A stretch of 64,000 bases of DNA from contig JADANN010000374.1 of NCBI GenBank assembly GCA_018806985.1, forward strand, positions 310,001-374,000, in the 5' to 3' direction. Origin of the DNA: Angiostrongylus vasorum. Its lineage: Eukaryota > Nematoda > Chromadorea > Rhabditida > Metastrongylidae. The notes beneath the pieces were generated by a model. That model saw only the letters and a program-made list of their open reading frames with translations. It was not told where the DNA came from and ran no database searches. Made by a program: the position numbers and the translations under genes. Below, piece after piece: positions 12,719 to 24,600 of this stretch (position 1 is the first letter of the stretch; each line of letters opens with the position of its first letter).

Positions 12719-13004
12719 TTAAAAGGATAAAGGATAAAGCTCTCAGCGTTGATCAATCACTTAGGAATACACCGTGCATTCGATTTCATTAGACATTATT
12801 GAAGGTGACTGAATGCATATCTGGCCTTTACAGTGGCTCGCGGTGGCCTACCGATGTATCGAACCAGTGCTGTTCTCCACGCAGACGGTTCTGCTACCAA
12901 TTTGCCGACCCCGGAAGGATGAAAGACTTAGTGAGGCTGGAGCGCGTCGGTCGATGCCATGTGTACTGCAGGGCGTCTCTAACCACTGCACCACACGCCA
13001 CGCT
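12719..13004 (-). repeat. SINE family A, full length, head decayed
   Basis: The tail AAAAGGATAAAGGATAAAGC is well kept. The head region (TCTCTAACCACTGCACCACA) has several changes in the A box. Confidence 0.9.
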
Positions 13005-13089
13005 AAAAATTTTTTAAAGATTGCTGATTACAAGTAGGAATTCTAGGTGTTAAGTGGAGACTGTTGGTTGCAAATATTTACTTAAAACT

Positions 13090-13325
13090 GCTTGTAAGAT
13101 TCGAGCCCGAACCCTGCTTCGGGTCCATCAAACCTGTCATCGCCTCCGAGCTCGGGAGGTTGACACCAGACTTGTCCAGGAGAAGCTCAGTCCCCCTTAG
13201 TCTACGTGGGAGCACCGCAGCACTGCTGTCTCTCAATCCCAAGAAGGACCAATCCGGCCAGCATTTAACGGCATTACTGACGAAGACAAAAGTGTCCTGA
13301 AGAAGCAGCCTCAAGCCATGCACAC
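13090..13325 (+). repeat. SINE family D, partial copy
   Basis: It contains the B-box-like GATTCGAGCCCGAACCC, the core remnant GGGAGGTTGACACCAGACTTGTC, and CCAGCATTTAACGGCATTAC followed by GAAGCAGCCTCAAGCCATG. This order is the same as in the full D copy near 21.2-21.6 kb. Confidence 0.75.
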
Positions 13326-14646
13326 AGAACAGTTAGAACACCTTTTGTGAGTGATGTGTGCGAGGAAACGAATCGAACTGAAATATGCTTGAGCCAGAGC
13401 AGTATGTGATGTCCATTGAAGCAAAAAAAGTAAAAATGAGAGGTGAAAACCCCAAAGTAGACACAATCGTTTGCTTGTTTTGTGTTTACACATGCCCATA
13501 GTAGTTATTCGGCTACGCTGTACTGGAGCACCAAGGTGCAGAGACACTTTCGAATTTCTGTGAAGTAACCCTTTCACTGCAATGTAAAGTCACGATGTTA
13601 TTGCATCTCTTGATTAGTTGATATGAGGTTGTTCATGCTCTTTATTTTTGAATGACTAACCTTTCGGAGGTTTCGCGTTCCTACCGGTACTTCTTTGTCA
13701 CTCATTATCGTTACCTTACCAACGATATACGAAAGATTACACTTTGCGATATACGGCTGATCTCACTTCACAGCGAAATAAGTGTTGTTGAAAATGAAAT
13801 TCCTGTGTTTCTCGTTCAGAATTTTGATAACGATACGTCTTTTATCTGTAAGTGTGTTCTCACGAACTGCCCTTTTTAGCTGACGCGAGGTTGGTATGCG
13901 TGTTCTTATCATTGTTGTTGTTGTTGTAACAATGGCTGACATTTCGGCGACTACGCCCTCCTTCCTTGCTATTGGACCACCCTTGTGTTGTTTACGAGGG
14001 ATGACGGATGGAAATGTTCACGAAGGTATGTCTTTTATTATCATTTTACCACACATAGCGCAAATTTCACCAGCTTCCATTCCAATCCTATGCGGCGCCG
14101 CAATCAAAAGTCCGTGGAGTTTTAGACATCTCTCAACCAAGGTCTACTTATCAATCGTTGTTTTCTAGCATCGCCATGTTTCCTAGGTCGCACAGAAGTT
14201 TATTGCAGATTTTCAGCCATCTTGAATAGGATCAATCCCTGTTGAGACGATGCTGACGAGGACTCGAAATCATCGCTTTTCTCAAAATTGCCTAGTACAC
14301 GTGCATTCTTTATCCATTTATTATCTTTGCCCAGTTTCCAAGCTCATCACACATAGTCAACAAGAGCAGTTGAAAATGCGGAAAAAAATTTTCACAACCC
14401 GTTACAATGCCAAAACGCCAAGTGTGAGTGTTGGAAGCTCAGATGTAATTAGAAAATAAAAGGCGTTCCTCTAAAGAAAAAGCATGTGATAGGCAGAGGA
14501 ATCAGAATTGATGGGCATGGAATCCACTTTCGCTTCTATTTCACAAAGAAAAATAGCACAGAAGTAGGCTCGAAGATAAAGTTAACAACGGCAATTCGGA
14601 TTCTTTCTGTCACGACGAAGTAACAACGTAGATAATTTGTGGGAAT
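13326..14646. other. Intergenic, 3' side of the KH gene
   Basis: No gene is recognised. A block at 13880-14010 (GCGAGGTTGGTATGCG, then GGACCACCCTTGTGTTGTTTACG) resembles 20560-20670, suggesting an old unnamed repeat. A minus-strand AATAAA at 14317-14322 could be the poly(A) signal of the KH gene, about 325 nt past its stop. Confidence 0.45.
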
Positions 14647-17164
14647 TCATGTAGGTCGAGTGGAAGACATAGTCTGTCTATAGGTTCCATTGAGCATAGC
14701 AAGATGAATGAGCTGCTCTCGTTTTAAGGCATCGAATTCCGGTGTGAACATCTCTGATATGCGCGTCTTCGCCTTTTCGATAAGAGAACGACATCTGAAT
14801 GAAACCATTTGATCATCTTCACTGTCACAAGCGAATCAGCATTACTGACTCCGTGCGAGAAGACGCTTTTGCCTCGACAAGCACGTGTGTGTCCTCCTTG
14901 AGATGTCCAAATCCTGGTTTGTAGCGCATTTTACGAAAAAGTTTGCTGTCCTAAAATTGTATTCCATCCAATCCCTCTCATATCGTCCCACCACTTCACA
15001 GTGTGAAAAACATTAGTCCAAGGCAATGTTGAAGATCATTTCTTACTTTTTAAACAAGACAACATTGTTTGGGTTTGCAAGGCTTATGAATGTCAAGCAT
15101 TCACCTTGATACTTCCTCTGCCGCGAACAGCGATGTGGCACCTCGTCTCGAGTTGAAGCTCCCTAATCGTTATTCCATTCGGCCCGATAAGACGTCCGAT
15201 ATAACTGCACTTCACTCCACTGAACAGTGTTCATCTTTCGATTACAATACCCAAGCTGGGAAGGCGGAAGTAAAAATATGTAGAGACTCACGGTGGAGGT
15301 GAAGGAATGTAAACTTTCAAGGACATAGTAACGCTGCTTCCAGTCGCTTTTTCCTGAAAACCGATAAGATTATGATAAGCACGGCCACCAGCACAAGTGC
15401 GTGCGATAATCGCGAAAATCTCCGCTTTTCACTTTAAAGCTAACTTGAGCGAAAAAGCCATTGAGCCTCTGCATTATTGTTGAAATGGCTCTAAAGACTG
15501 TTAATTAATAAGCAGTACAAAAACCCTTTATGAATCTTCAGTACCAAGAACTTTGAAGATAAGGTGTCGAGGATGGCCTGCTGTCATTCACGGTGGTCAT
15601 TTGATATCTTTTTTTTATCAACCCTGTCCTAGCGTAATAATTCAAGGTGTCGATTCATAGTTGATAGCTGGAGCACGATCACACCCTTGAGAGCTTAAGA
15701 GGAACCAAATGGTAGTAATACAGCAGTTGCGTCATACCTCAAGCGAGTTCAAGAGAAGATCGGCTAGCAAATAGGTGACTAATGATAAGTTTAGTAACAA
15801 TTCAAAATGTCAACTTCCACATAACCTTAGCATTAATAAACAATTATTTTGATCATACGAAGCATCTTTAATGAGATTGATCATCCTGTATGAACACAAC
15901 AAAGGGATTTCACTTCTAAGAAACGCAGACGACGGAAAAATGGATCTAACGAAAAGGAAGTTTTCCGATACTTTTTACAATTTTTGACCAGAGCGTAACC
16001 GAACACGCCATTCGTTGTTCATGAGGTACCGAGCATACAGCCAGAGCGTTTATGAAGGTTTTCCAAACCAGACATCGGTGCTGTTTGTTCTAAACCTGAT
16101 CGGACCTCCTTTAACACAAATCTCGTTCACGTAACCTATCGTTATCACATGCACCAATCCCGTGCAAATGCAAACAATAGTTATATTCACATATAGTAGC
16201 TAATCGATCGTTTTCCATTCGGTCGACTGTTTTCTTTGTAGACTAAATGAAAGGAAAGATATTGCAAGAATTCGAGATGAACACGCTTAGTTGTTTTTTT
16301 TCGTCGATTGTTCAGTTAAACTTCCATAGAAACGGCTACCTTCCTGGTGAAATGCGAAGAGACATTCACTCACCGTGATTTTGGATGTTCGAACAACTTG
16401 TCGTTGCTGCCCAGCGACTGGTGCGGTGCCGACTTTGGACGGCGCTCTGATGAGTTCGCTTTCGTGTTGGCTTACCAGACCTCTTGGATTCTGTCCAGTT
16501 GGCATGTTTTGCGTCACGTTTGTGTGATGTGTGAACTGGTTCTTACAACCACAATATTCACACTGTCCCGAACCGCTAATTGATTTCATTTCTTGCTGTA
16601 GAACAGTGTGAGTGGTAGGTGTCTGCACTGACCGATCTTGCTTCGCCTGTGTTGTGACCTTTTGGCACAAGATATTACGACGTTCTAACACTTCGCGAAT
16701 GAGAGATAGCAGACGAAGCTGCTGAGTTTTTTCCACAAGGATGGTGGATTCCTCACGATTTTCGTGTTGATTACACAAGTTTCGCTGTGTGGTGGCACCA
16801 AGTTGGGATACAGCACTCTGGAATGTCCTAATCAAAACTGAACACAAATTTTAGAACGTGAAATTTACCGCTGCAAGCTGCTCCAAGATGGGATTGCGAT
16901 CGAACATGCTGCTGATGAACTGGAGCTGAGCTCTAAAGGAACCTGCACCTCAGCACCGATTGCATGTCAACAAACGCACTAAAAAACGTACCCATCGCCG
17001 GCCTTTTTGGCTAGCTGAGCAGCAGGCGGCTCATTGAGCTCCATGCAAAGGAATTCTAGAACTAGTTGGTCCACGAGTGCAGCAGAGCTATCACCTGTTG
17101 TGCAATGCCGGATCGGTTCCACACGTTCCCTCACCTGATTACGAACAGCCAGACGTGGCTGCAT
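14647..17164 (-). CDS. STAR-type KH-domain RNA-binding protein, 7 exons, 375 aa
   Basis: The model is built by hand. Exons on the minus strand are 17164-16992, 16932-16869, 16817-16374, 15353-15292, 15219-15105, 14950-14829 and 14794-14647; all phases agree. Residues about 238-326 form a KH domain: KVYIP, then IGRLI with the GPNG (GxxG) loop at 260-263, ELQLETRCHIAVRGRGSIK, and GHLKEDTHVLVEA. A QUA2-like LAMLNGTYR follows at 358-366. The HL.ED.HVL and LxxLNGTYR signatures are typical of the STAR family (GLD-1, ASD-2, QKI, Sam68), which bind pre-mRNA or mRNA in splicing or translational control. Residues 1-230 are not recognised as a QUA1 dimerisation domain; they include CEYCGC at 165-170, a possible metal site. 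The last intron is only 34 bp. If exon 3 were read past its GTGAGT donor it would end at a stop at 16287; downstream phase agreement argues for splicing. The start is the first ATG after the TATA box. Confidence 0.9.
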
Positions 17165-17220
17165 CGCGAAGAAATAGTGAGTATTATGATGCAAATAACG
17201 CAATTACCCAAGCCCCCGCC

Positions 17221-17228
17221 CTTATATA
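17221..17228 (-). promoter_or_regulatory. TATA box of the KH/STAR gene
   Basis: On the minus strand TATATAAG lies 57 bp before the ATG at 17164, followed by GGGCGGGGGC. A start about 30 bp downstream would give a leader of about 30 nt. No other ATG lies between. Function is inferred from sequence and position. Confidence 0.5.
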
Positions 17229-17732
17229 GAGCATCTTATCTATATGCATTGGATAGCTTGTGTGATAGCTGCATTGTTCCTCTTATCCTAGTGATACAGT
17301 TATTATTTTAGATCAAAACACAGTGATGTTTAAGAATTCTATACCAATTGCCTGATGTGATTCACCATGTCAGTATTCAGCGAGACAAAAGAACCGATAC
17401 TGCAAGTCCAAACTGCACTATGAACGCTTCGTAAACAGGGTCTAATACCTTCAAGCATTTATATGATTTTTAGTAGAAGTGAAGAAGAAAGTCGCCTAAT
17501 CACAAAATATGGTTGTCTATTCATTTTTTTGAAGTGTCACCCTATCTGATTTGAGTTCTGAGCGCTTAGATGAGTGATGCTTTTAGTTGCTTAACACTTA
17601 ATGGACGAGACGGACGCATACGTCTTTAAATCCCACTCGAGTGGCCAATAGAGTCTCTATAAAGGTTATTTTCTTCTTCATTCTTAATTTCGCAGAGCAG
17701 AACCTTTTCTTGTCACAGTATCTGTAATCTGT
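17229..17732. other. Upstream region of the KH gene
   Basis: No gene or repeat is recognised here; it is probably promoter and intergenic sequence. Confidence 0.4.
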
Positions 17733-18030
17733 AAGGGCGCATGTGGCGCATCGGTGGGACGCGACGCAACACATGCGTGGAATCGATACCCTCGCCACCC
17801 CCCGCACATGGCTTACCAAGCCTTTCATCCCTCCGGAGTCAGAAAATTGGTACCAGACTTGTCTGGGAACATAGCAGCACTGACTCGACACATCGGCAGG
17901 CCACCGCCAGTCATTGTAAAGGCCAGATATGCATTCAGTCACCTCCAGCGATACTCAATGAAGTCAAATGCATGGCGCCTCCCTCAGAAATTGATCAACG
18001 CCGAATCCTTTATACTTTTTTACCTGTAAT
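17733..18030 (+). repeat. SINE family A, full length
   Basis: The head is GGGCGCATGTGGCGCATCGG and the core CCTCCGGAGTCAGAAAATTG. The 3' block ends ATTGATCAACGCCGAATCC followed by TTTATACTTTT. Confidence 0.9.
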
Positions 18031-18988
18031 TGTTCACTAGCTTGTCGATAACAGAGCAATGTAGAAGTGGTCGAACAAGAAAAGCGATTCTTTGCACTAA
18101 AGCCACAAATTCCTTCTTCTGAACAAGTTTATCCACCAGCTACTTGACTACCCTTAAATGTTATTTCATCTTAATCGCTGTGATGCCCTATGTTTATTAA
18201 ATGGAGCGCGTAGGTATAAAAAAACAGACACACACACAGAATGAGTTGTAAAACACTTCGAAATCCAGACAGCAATGTGCTTGTATAATGGACCACAGTA
18301 ACATTGGTGAGAATTAGCTTAAATACCACTTATACCAACAGAATGACACAGCAAAGTGTCTTTTACAGTCCTCTCATTTCCACAACCACCTTGTAATTAA
18401 CGTTGTATTGATGTTATAGTAATATTTTAATACCACTGTCCTGTACTATCCTCACATTTACTAGCTATAGCATCTCACAGCTTTAAAGTTGCATTGTTTT
18501 TATGCCGATTTATGTGTTTCTGTGGTTAATATCATGCTAGTAATGTTATTATTATGCATGTAAACGGCTTAATAACCCAAGTTTGGGGCCGGTCACTCAA
18601 TACAATTCAACAAACCCCACGTGCCAGAACCACACATACAGATGAACATCCAGGCGTTCCCACAATAATCTGGTGCATCGCCCTCCTGAGAGGACCCGTC
18701 GTCAGCACTATATTAGTTAGAACACGGGATGCAACATCGGAGACAAAACCATTTACCAAGTTTGTTAACAAACAGTGTGAAAGAATCTGCAGGTATCGCA
18801 AAAACGCATGTGTTTACGAATCCCTCGTGGGTTTTGGAGAGAATAGCACGTCTTACCAATACATACCAGGTAATCCACTATGCACGAGTGACGAATAAAC
18901 GTGAAAAAATGGTAACGATCACTCGTGGAAGCACCTCAAAGGCTTTCTTTCTGAATTGTTTACCTATTCACGATGATTTACTTTTTAT
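18031..18988. other. Non-coding, no gene assigned
   Basis: ORFs of up to 114 codons occur at 18554-18898 on both strands. Their minus frame (LLTNLVNGFVSD) faintly resembles a minus ORF near 26.3 kb (LLTNGFVTN), so this may be a decayed repeat. Nothing is identifiable. Confidence 0.35.
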
Positions 18989-18989
18989 T

Positions 18990-19400
18990 TTCTGCCTTCT
19001 ATAATATTTGCAAAACTCCGGACCGCAGGTGTCTGCGGTGGGAACGAATGCACTATTGTCCTTTCCGGGGATTAACGCGTCCAGCACCACACCATTCGGG
19101 CCCTTCGTTTCGCCTTTCTCTCAGCTGGTTCTATCGAAAATTTTACAAGGAAGAAAATAAGAAGTAAAACGTGCCGATGTGGGCTCCCCAGATCAATCTC
19201 GTTGACGGGTGATTGCTGACGGCACTGGTCGATAGAACTAGCTGAGAGACAGGCGAAAACGAAGGACCCGCATGGTGTGGTGGTGAACGCGTTACTCCCT
19301 CGGAAAGGACAATAGCGCGCGCGTACGTTCCCAACCGCAGGCACTGCGGGTCGGAGTCTTGCAAATATCTCAGCACTCTTGTGGTTGTATCGTACATATC
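18990..19400. repeat. Family C head-to-head inverted pair
   Basis: The left arm at 18995-19145 (minus) runs from TATTTGCAAAACTCCGGACC to CTCAGCTGGTTCTATCG. The right arm at 19173-19400 (plus) runs from GCCGATGTGGGCTCCCCAGA to GCAAATATCTCAGC. The two heads face each other across about 30 bp. Confidence 0.88.
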
Positions 19401-21010
19401 ATACAGCGGATTTATTCAATGAAATAAAACATTGGCCATTCGTAGAGCAGTAACTTGCAAACAGATGGCAGCTTGCTAAAAATTTCGCCCTAAGAAGAAT
19501 CCCGTCCAAGTTTGAATGGAGAAGGATAGAGGGAAACCACTGTGACGTGCGATATCCTCGACGCATGAGCATACCATTTTTTTGCAAAGATAAAGCTAAA
19601 AAAATAAATGAATATAGCAAAATAAAAATAATATAAAAATTTAAGTTCAGCGATCGAAAACTCTTAGCTAGCGATGTTAGTCGTGGACTTGATCGACCAG
19701 ACGACCTCGCACCTTCCATTTCCATGAAAACTGGCAAGTAGTATGAAGGCCTCTTTTTTCCACATAGGCTGTCTTTGTTTAACTCCTAGAGAACTTGTCT
19801 ATCGTGGAAATAAACAAGGTTGCAACCTATGATTGCTTGATTTGAATCACAATTAGTAGACGACGTGCCCCCCTCAACTAAAGCTTTAATAATTCTGGTC
19901 ATCGAACTGTTGAACACATATTGTGTGCTAACAGACTGTTAACGCATTCCCAGAAGTGTGGGATTCTTGATTCTCTCTACAGAGGACGGTTTCTAATTTT
20001 ATTTCAGCTTCGGATGCATTGGAATCAACAGGCACCACCCGTTGTGCCCCTCCCACCATCATTGTCGCGATGCAGTAAATGCCCTCGGCTAACATCTCTT
20101 TAGGCATTTATTGTCAAATTTTGTAGCACTAAATATCTAGTAACTACACTCGTGCGCATCCCAGTTTTTTCTAGCTAGTCATGGCGAAAAAGAGATAGGT
20201 CACTTCTCGGCCACTTTTTTTTGACTGCAATAACACGGTGATTGCTGTACTGATTCGATCCTCAGCCTCATTACCGACGGTTTAACACTCACTGTGCACT
20301 ACAAACGTGCGGCCCGAGTGGAGGATGTGGACAAGGCGGTATCCATTTTCAGTTCAATGGGTTCCAGAACTCTTTACAACGCTACATATAACGTGTATCA
20401 ATTGCTTACTGGAAACAGATCAAAACGCACGGGTAATAGCAGAAAAGCCATTCTCTACACCTAATGGTCTACAAAGGGCCTGAAAGTTCGTTGGTCGGTA
20501 ATAATCTGACTAACAGTTACCTCTTAGAATATTCTTACGAACTTTCCCTTGTTGAAGTGACATGAGGTTCGTATCAGCTACTGTTGTGTTGCTGTGACTC
20601 AGTCTTTGACTTTTCGACGACCTCGCCTTTCTTCTGCGTGGGACCACCCATGTGCTGTCTACGTGGGAATTATCTCTCATTGCATTCAAACTACCACGGT
20701 TATTTTGTGAAATGTGCCGATGAAAAATACTGAAATAGACTCAACATAAGCAGCCAAACCCTTCCAGTTACTTACAGCGATGTTTTTTCCATGATGGATC
20801 ATAGTAACACATGGCAAGTAGTAGCATATACAGCACTTATAAAACAGAACGACAGAGCAGTGTGACAACCTCCCAAGTCATCCAGTTATTGGAAAGCTGT
20901 TTTTTACTGTCAAAAAGTCAGAATTTTCCCTCAGTCGACGAAAAAATTGCTCGTACTCTATTGGACCAGAGATAAAAATGTGAGCGGTCGCGATTGGGTT
21001 AAGCGTCGAC
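19401..21010. other. Non-coding, one orphan exon candidate
   Basis: No repeat family is recognised except a block near 20560-20670 resembling 13880-14010. A possible terminal exon at 20008-20103 is listed separately. Confidence 0.4.
20008..20103 (+). CDS. Weak candidate terminal exon
   Basis: A TTTTATTTCAG acceptor is followed by 31 codons, proline-rich (QQAPPVVPLPPS), with CSKC and a TAG stop. No upstream exon was found in phase and no homology is recognised. Confidence 0.2.
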   Translation, partial: LRMHWNQQAPPVVPLPPSLSRCSKCPRLTSL

Positions 21011-21011
21011 T

Positions 21012-21145
21012 TGCTAGATCGGCACACTGCCGCAAGTCAGTGTATAGGTGACGTGTGCATTCAATCTCGTCTAAGATGTGTGTTGAAACTGAAAGCATGG
21101 CGTATCCTTCAGGGGTTGACAAATGCCGAAATATTTGTCCCTTAT
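21012..21145 (+). repeat. SINE family A, decayed 3' fragment
   Basis: It contains GGTGACGTGTGCATTCAATC, GAAAGCATGGCGTATCCTTC and TTGACAAATGCCGAAATATT, matching the last 130 bp of family A. Confidence 0.6.
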
Positions 21146-21194
21146 TTTTTCATTTGTCCTACTACGAAAGTGTGTTATCAATTTTTACTTTCGT

Positions 21195-21560
21195 AATTTT
21201 ATTTTACTTGATACGTCTTCGCGTCCACCGTTGTGCGATTCCCAGCACTTCTCACATTCGATTCGTTTCCTCGCATGTTGCCCACGACGATCTTCCATGG
21301 CTTCGGTTGCTGCTTGAGGATTTCCATTTCATCTTTAATGTCGTAGAATGCTGGTCGAGCAATTCTCCCTGAAGTCCTGAGATAGCCGGCCTGGCGCGTC
21401 CCCAAATTGACTGCAGAGAGTGATTTTTTCCTAGATAAGTCCCGTACCAATTTACCAATCCCGGAGGGATGAGAGGATTGGTTACCCTGGAGCGGAGTCG
21501 AACTAGCACCATGCTCGTGATGACGGACATCACTACCACTGTGCTATCCGCCCCCTTGTA
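21195..21560 (-). repeat. SINE family D, best-preserved copy
   Basis: Read on the minus strand, the head is GGATAGCACAGTGGTAGTGA (A box) and GCTAGTTCGACTCC (B box), a convincing Pol III promoter from a tRNA. It then passes through a core shared with family A (GGGATTGGTAAATTGGTACG) and ends in an AT-rich tail near 21200. Confidence 0.92.
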
Positions 21561-21696
21561 CTATAAGTGCAGTACAAGCGACATTATGTATTCTTACAAA
21601 TAATGCATTACAAATACAATACAAATATAAGGTAATGCAAATTTATATTATCAATAGTTTACAATAAATACTATATCCATGCACTCAGTAGTAAGC

Positions 21697-24600
21697 CTAG
21701 TCATAATCGTCAGGAATATTGAGAAAGGATCCAGCATTGGGAAAGTAGAGCGAACTGAAGCCATCGGTTCCTCCCACACCAACAGCTGGTACGGCGAAAT
21801 GGGCTCCCCATGCCAACTATAAGAAAAACGTTCAAGTACGAAAAGAAGCAGTAAGTGGAAGCTAAAGAATTGTGGATTGGAATAGTTTTCTATTAATGGA
21901 ACAAGGAATTGGACTTATGCTTGCAAAATAACGGAGGGCTTAATCTCATAGCCCATGATTTTTCGCAAAGAGAAATGAGTACATAGGTTTAAGAGTCAGC
22001 GTTCCACAAAGCGCATTAGGGGAAAACTTCTCAACTCAACCAACCTGTCCATTCAACCAATCAGCGTTGAAGGATTCTGGACGGTAGAAAAACTTGTTCG
22101 CATGGTCCCTGTTGTGTGGATTATTCGGGTTAGCTTCCCACAGACCTAATAATCAAGTATAAGTAGGCCATTCCAGTGGAAACACTTGTTTACCCAAATT
22201 TCTTTCGTAACATCGTAATGTTTATCGAAGACACTCGGATATTATAATGTTTAACTTTTTTTATTTACCACCTATTTTTTCATGGCAAGGTATTCTGTGA
22301 AGCACAACCACAATGGTGCATATTCATACCGCGTCATACTCGTTCATATTGATGTGTTCCCCTTTGATCGTTATTCATACCGTATCCTTCACATTAATTT
22401 GGCCAAAATCCTGCAATCAACAATTGGGGAGCTACTGAAAGGTGGCTCTTGGTAACCTCGAAACCTCCACATCAACAGACAACAATTTACTCATAGACAC
22501 TCTCCTGCTACAAACGATGAAAATAAGGTTCGTGATAAAATTCTGCTGCTCTTCATCTGTTCATCTTTCCCACTGAGCGGAACCCACGAAGTAGCAGAGA
22601 CAATGATAGAATTTACTGATCCTTGCAATTATTCGATGAACGTTTCAAGTAAATTAAATGGTAAGAGAAAATCATCGGATATGATCTAAGAGCATGCCAA
22701 GAGATTCTCTTAATCGTCTACTTCAAGGAGGATCGCGATCAATTTCATTCTTATTGCAAGACGTTCACATTGGTAATTGGCTACAACTAACACTATGAGT
22801 TAGTGACAGGCAATGGTCATTTTGAGAAATTTTTTTATTCCACTTCTCTCTAAAAATGAAGATATGAAAACAAGGAACAAGAACCAGTAAAATAAAAGAG
22901 ATAAAGCTCTCGGCGTTGATTAGACCCTGAGGGATGCGCCATGCACTCGACTTCATTAAGCATCATTTGGAAGTGATTGAATGCATATCTGACCTTTACA
23001 ATGACTCGCGATGGCCTACCAATGTATCGAGTCAGTGGTGCTATCCTCCTAGACAAGTCTGGTACTAATTTGCCGACCCCGGAGGAATGGAAAGCTTGGT
23101 GAGTCACGAGCACGAGGATCGATCGCATGTGAGTGTCAAAGGGCGCCTCCGACCACTGCGCCACACGCGCCCTTAAGAGCCAGTAAAGTCCAAATAATTT
23201 TCATTAGCTTGGTGTCGAAGTCGCTTTACATTTAAAACACATTTTTTTAGCTTTCTTGCATGTATCGGTTTAATAATTCAACCTAATTACAATATTATCC
23301 CCATTTGTGTCTGTCAAGACCCCGAAACGCCCCAGATCCTTCAAGACTGCTGTTGCTGCAGCAAACGTCCTATGGCAAGGAGATCAGCAACTACATGACT
23401 TCCCTCCCATAGCTTTTGAGAAACAGAGTGAGGTTACATTGGGAAATGGGACGTTGGCATAGTACGTAGGGCTCAAGATCCTACTTCACACGTACAGTGT
23501 TTTCTGAATCATTTTCCTAACATGACGACCATTTATAAGTAATCATTTCTTCATAACAACTAAACGTTGTTGACAATCAGCGTGAAGTAACACTCTATTG
23601 CAATTATAGGATCCGGTTTAATGTCGGTCCACGAAGGTCGGTTTGCATTCTAGTCGCTCGTAATCTTTAGAATAGGTGAAGAACTTGAACCAATTGGACA
23701 AGATGGAAGGACTAATGACATCCGTGTTAAGTACAGCACATATGTTCCGCTGGTGGCTCTTGTGGAGTGCCCGGGAAATCATAGTGAGCAATGACAGGAC
23801 GCAAAGTGGTTTGATTAAAAAGCATAGTCGCCTGTGAAAACTAACATAAAGTGACTCTTCACAGTGCCAGCAAGAAGCATCATCCAACATGCTCCCGTTT
23901 ATCCAACATCCAACATTGATAAACGATCCTTGCCAGCTGGTATTCGAGACAAGCGAAAAGAAACTAAGATGGGATGTCTTGCAGAGCCCTCTCGTCAATC
24001 TAGTATGGAGTCATGGAATTTGGTGAATAAAAGTTGCTAAACATATATACAAGCTTGAGGGATGCGTTTTTTACTTTCGACCTAATAAGCCGCACTTAAC
24101 AGTTAACAAGGGCACGTGTGGTGCAGTGGTCGGAGGGGCCTTGCAACACACACGTGGAATCGATCCCCGCGCCTATGGCCCACCAAGCCTTCCATCGCTC
24201 CGGGGTCGGCAAATTGGTACCAGACTTGTCTGGGAGGATAGCAGCACTGGCTCGATACATCGGTAGGTCACGGCGAGTCATTGTAAAGGCCATACATGCA
24301 TTCAATCCTTCCAGCGCTTTACCTCCTCATCGTGGCTGGAAGGTGTTCCTGGTTGTTGGACTACGATGTACATCGGAGGGATTCGTCCACTCGGCAGGAT
24401 CTCCCAAGCTGAGAAGAAGTCTGGCGCTTCCATCAAGAAGCCTAGATAAGAGTAAACCAATACCAGGATCCGCCACCGTCCTCATATCAAAATCGCATGG
24501 TAGCAAATCTCCCTCTGACCCACAAGTGGTGTGACTGCCTGTGGTGGTGTCAACTGGGGGAAACTTTGACCAGGCTGTCCTCGAGACTCCAGGGAACCAC

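Noticed and set aside
17741..18040. ORFs inside SINE copies here and at about ten other A or D copies
   Set aside because: The frames recur because the repeats recur; they carry Pol III boxes and show no coding conservation.
18554..18898. 114-codon plus ORF and overlapping 64-codon minus ORF
   Set aside because: No domain, start context or splice sites; possibly a decayed repeat shared with 26.1-26.4 kb.
21480..21558. tRNA-like segment with good A and B boxes
   Set aside because: It is the head of a D SINE; the acceptor stem and anticodon arm do not fold into a tRNA.
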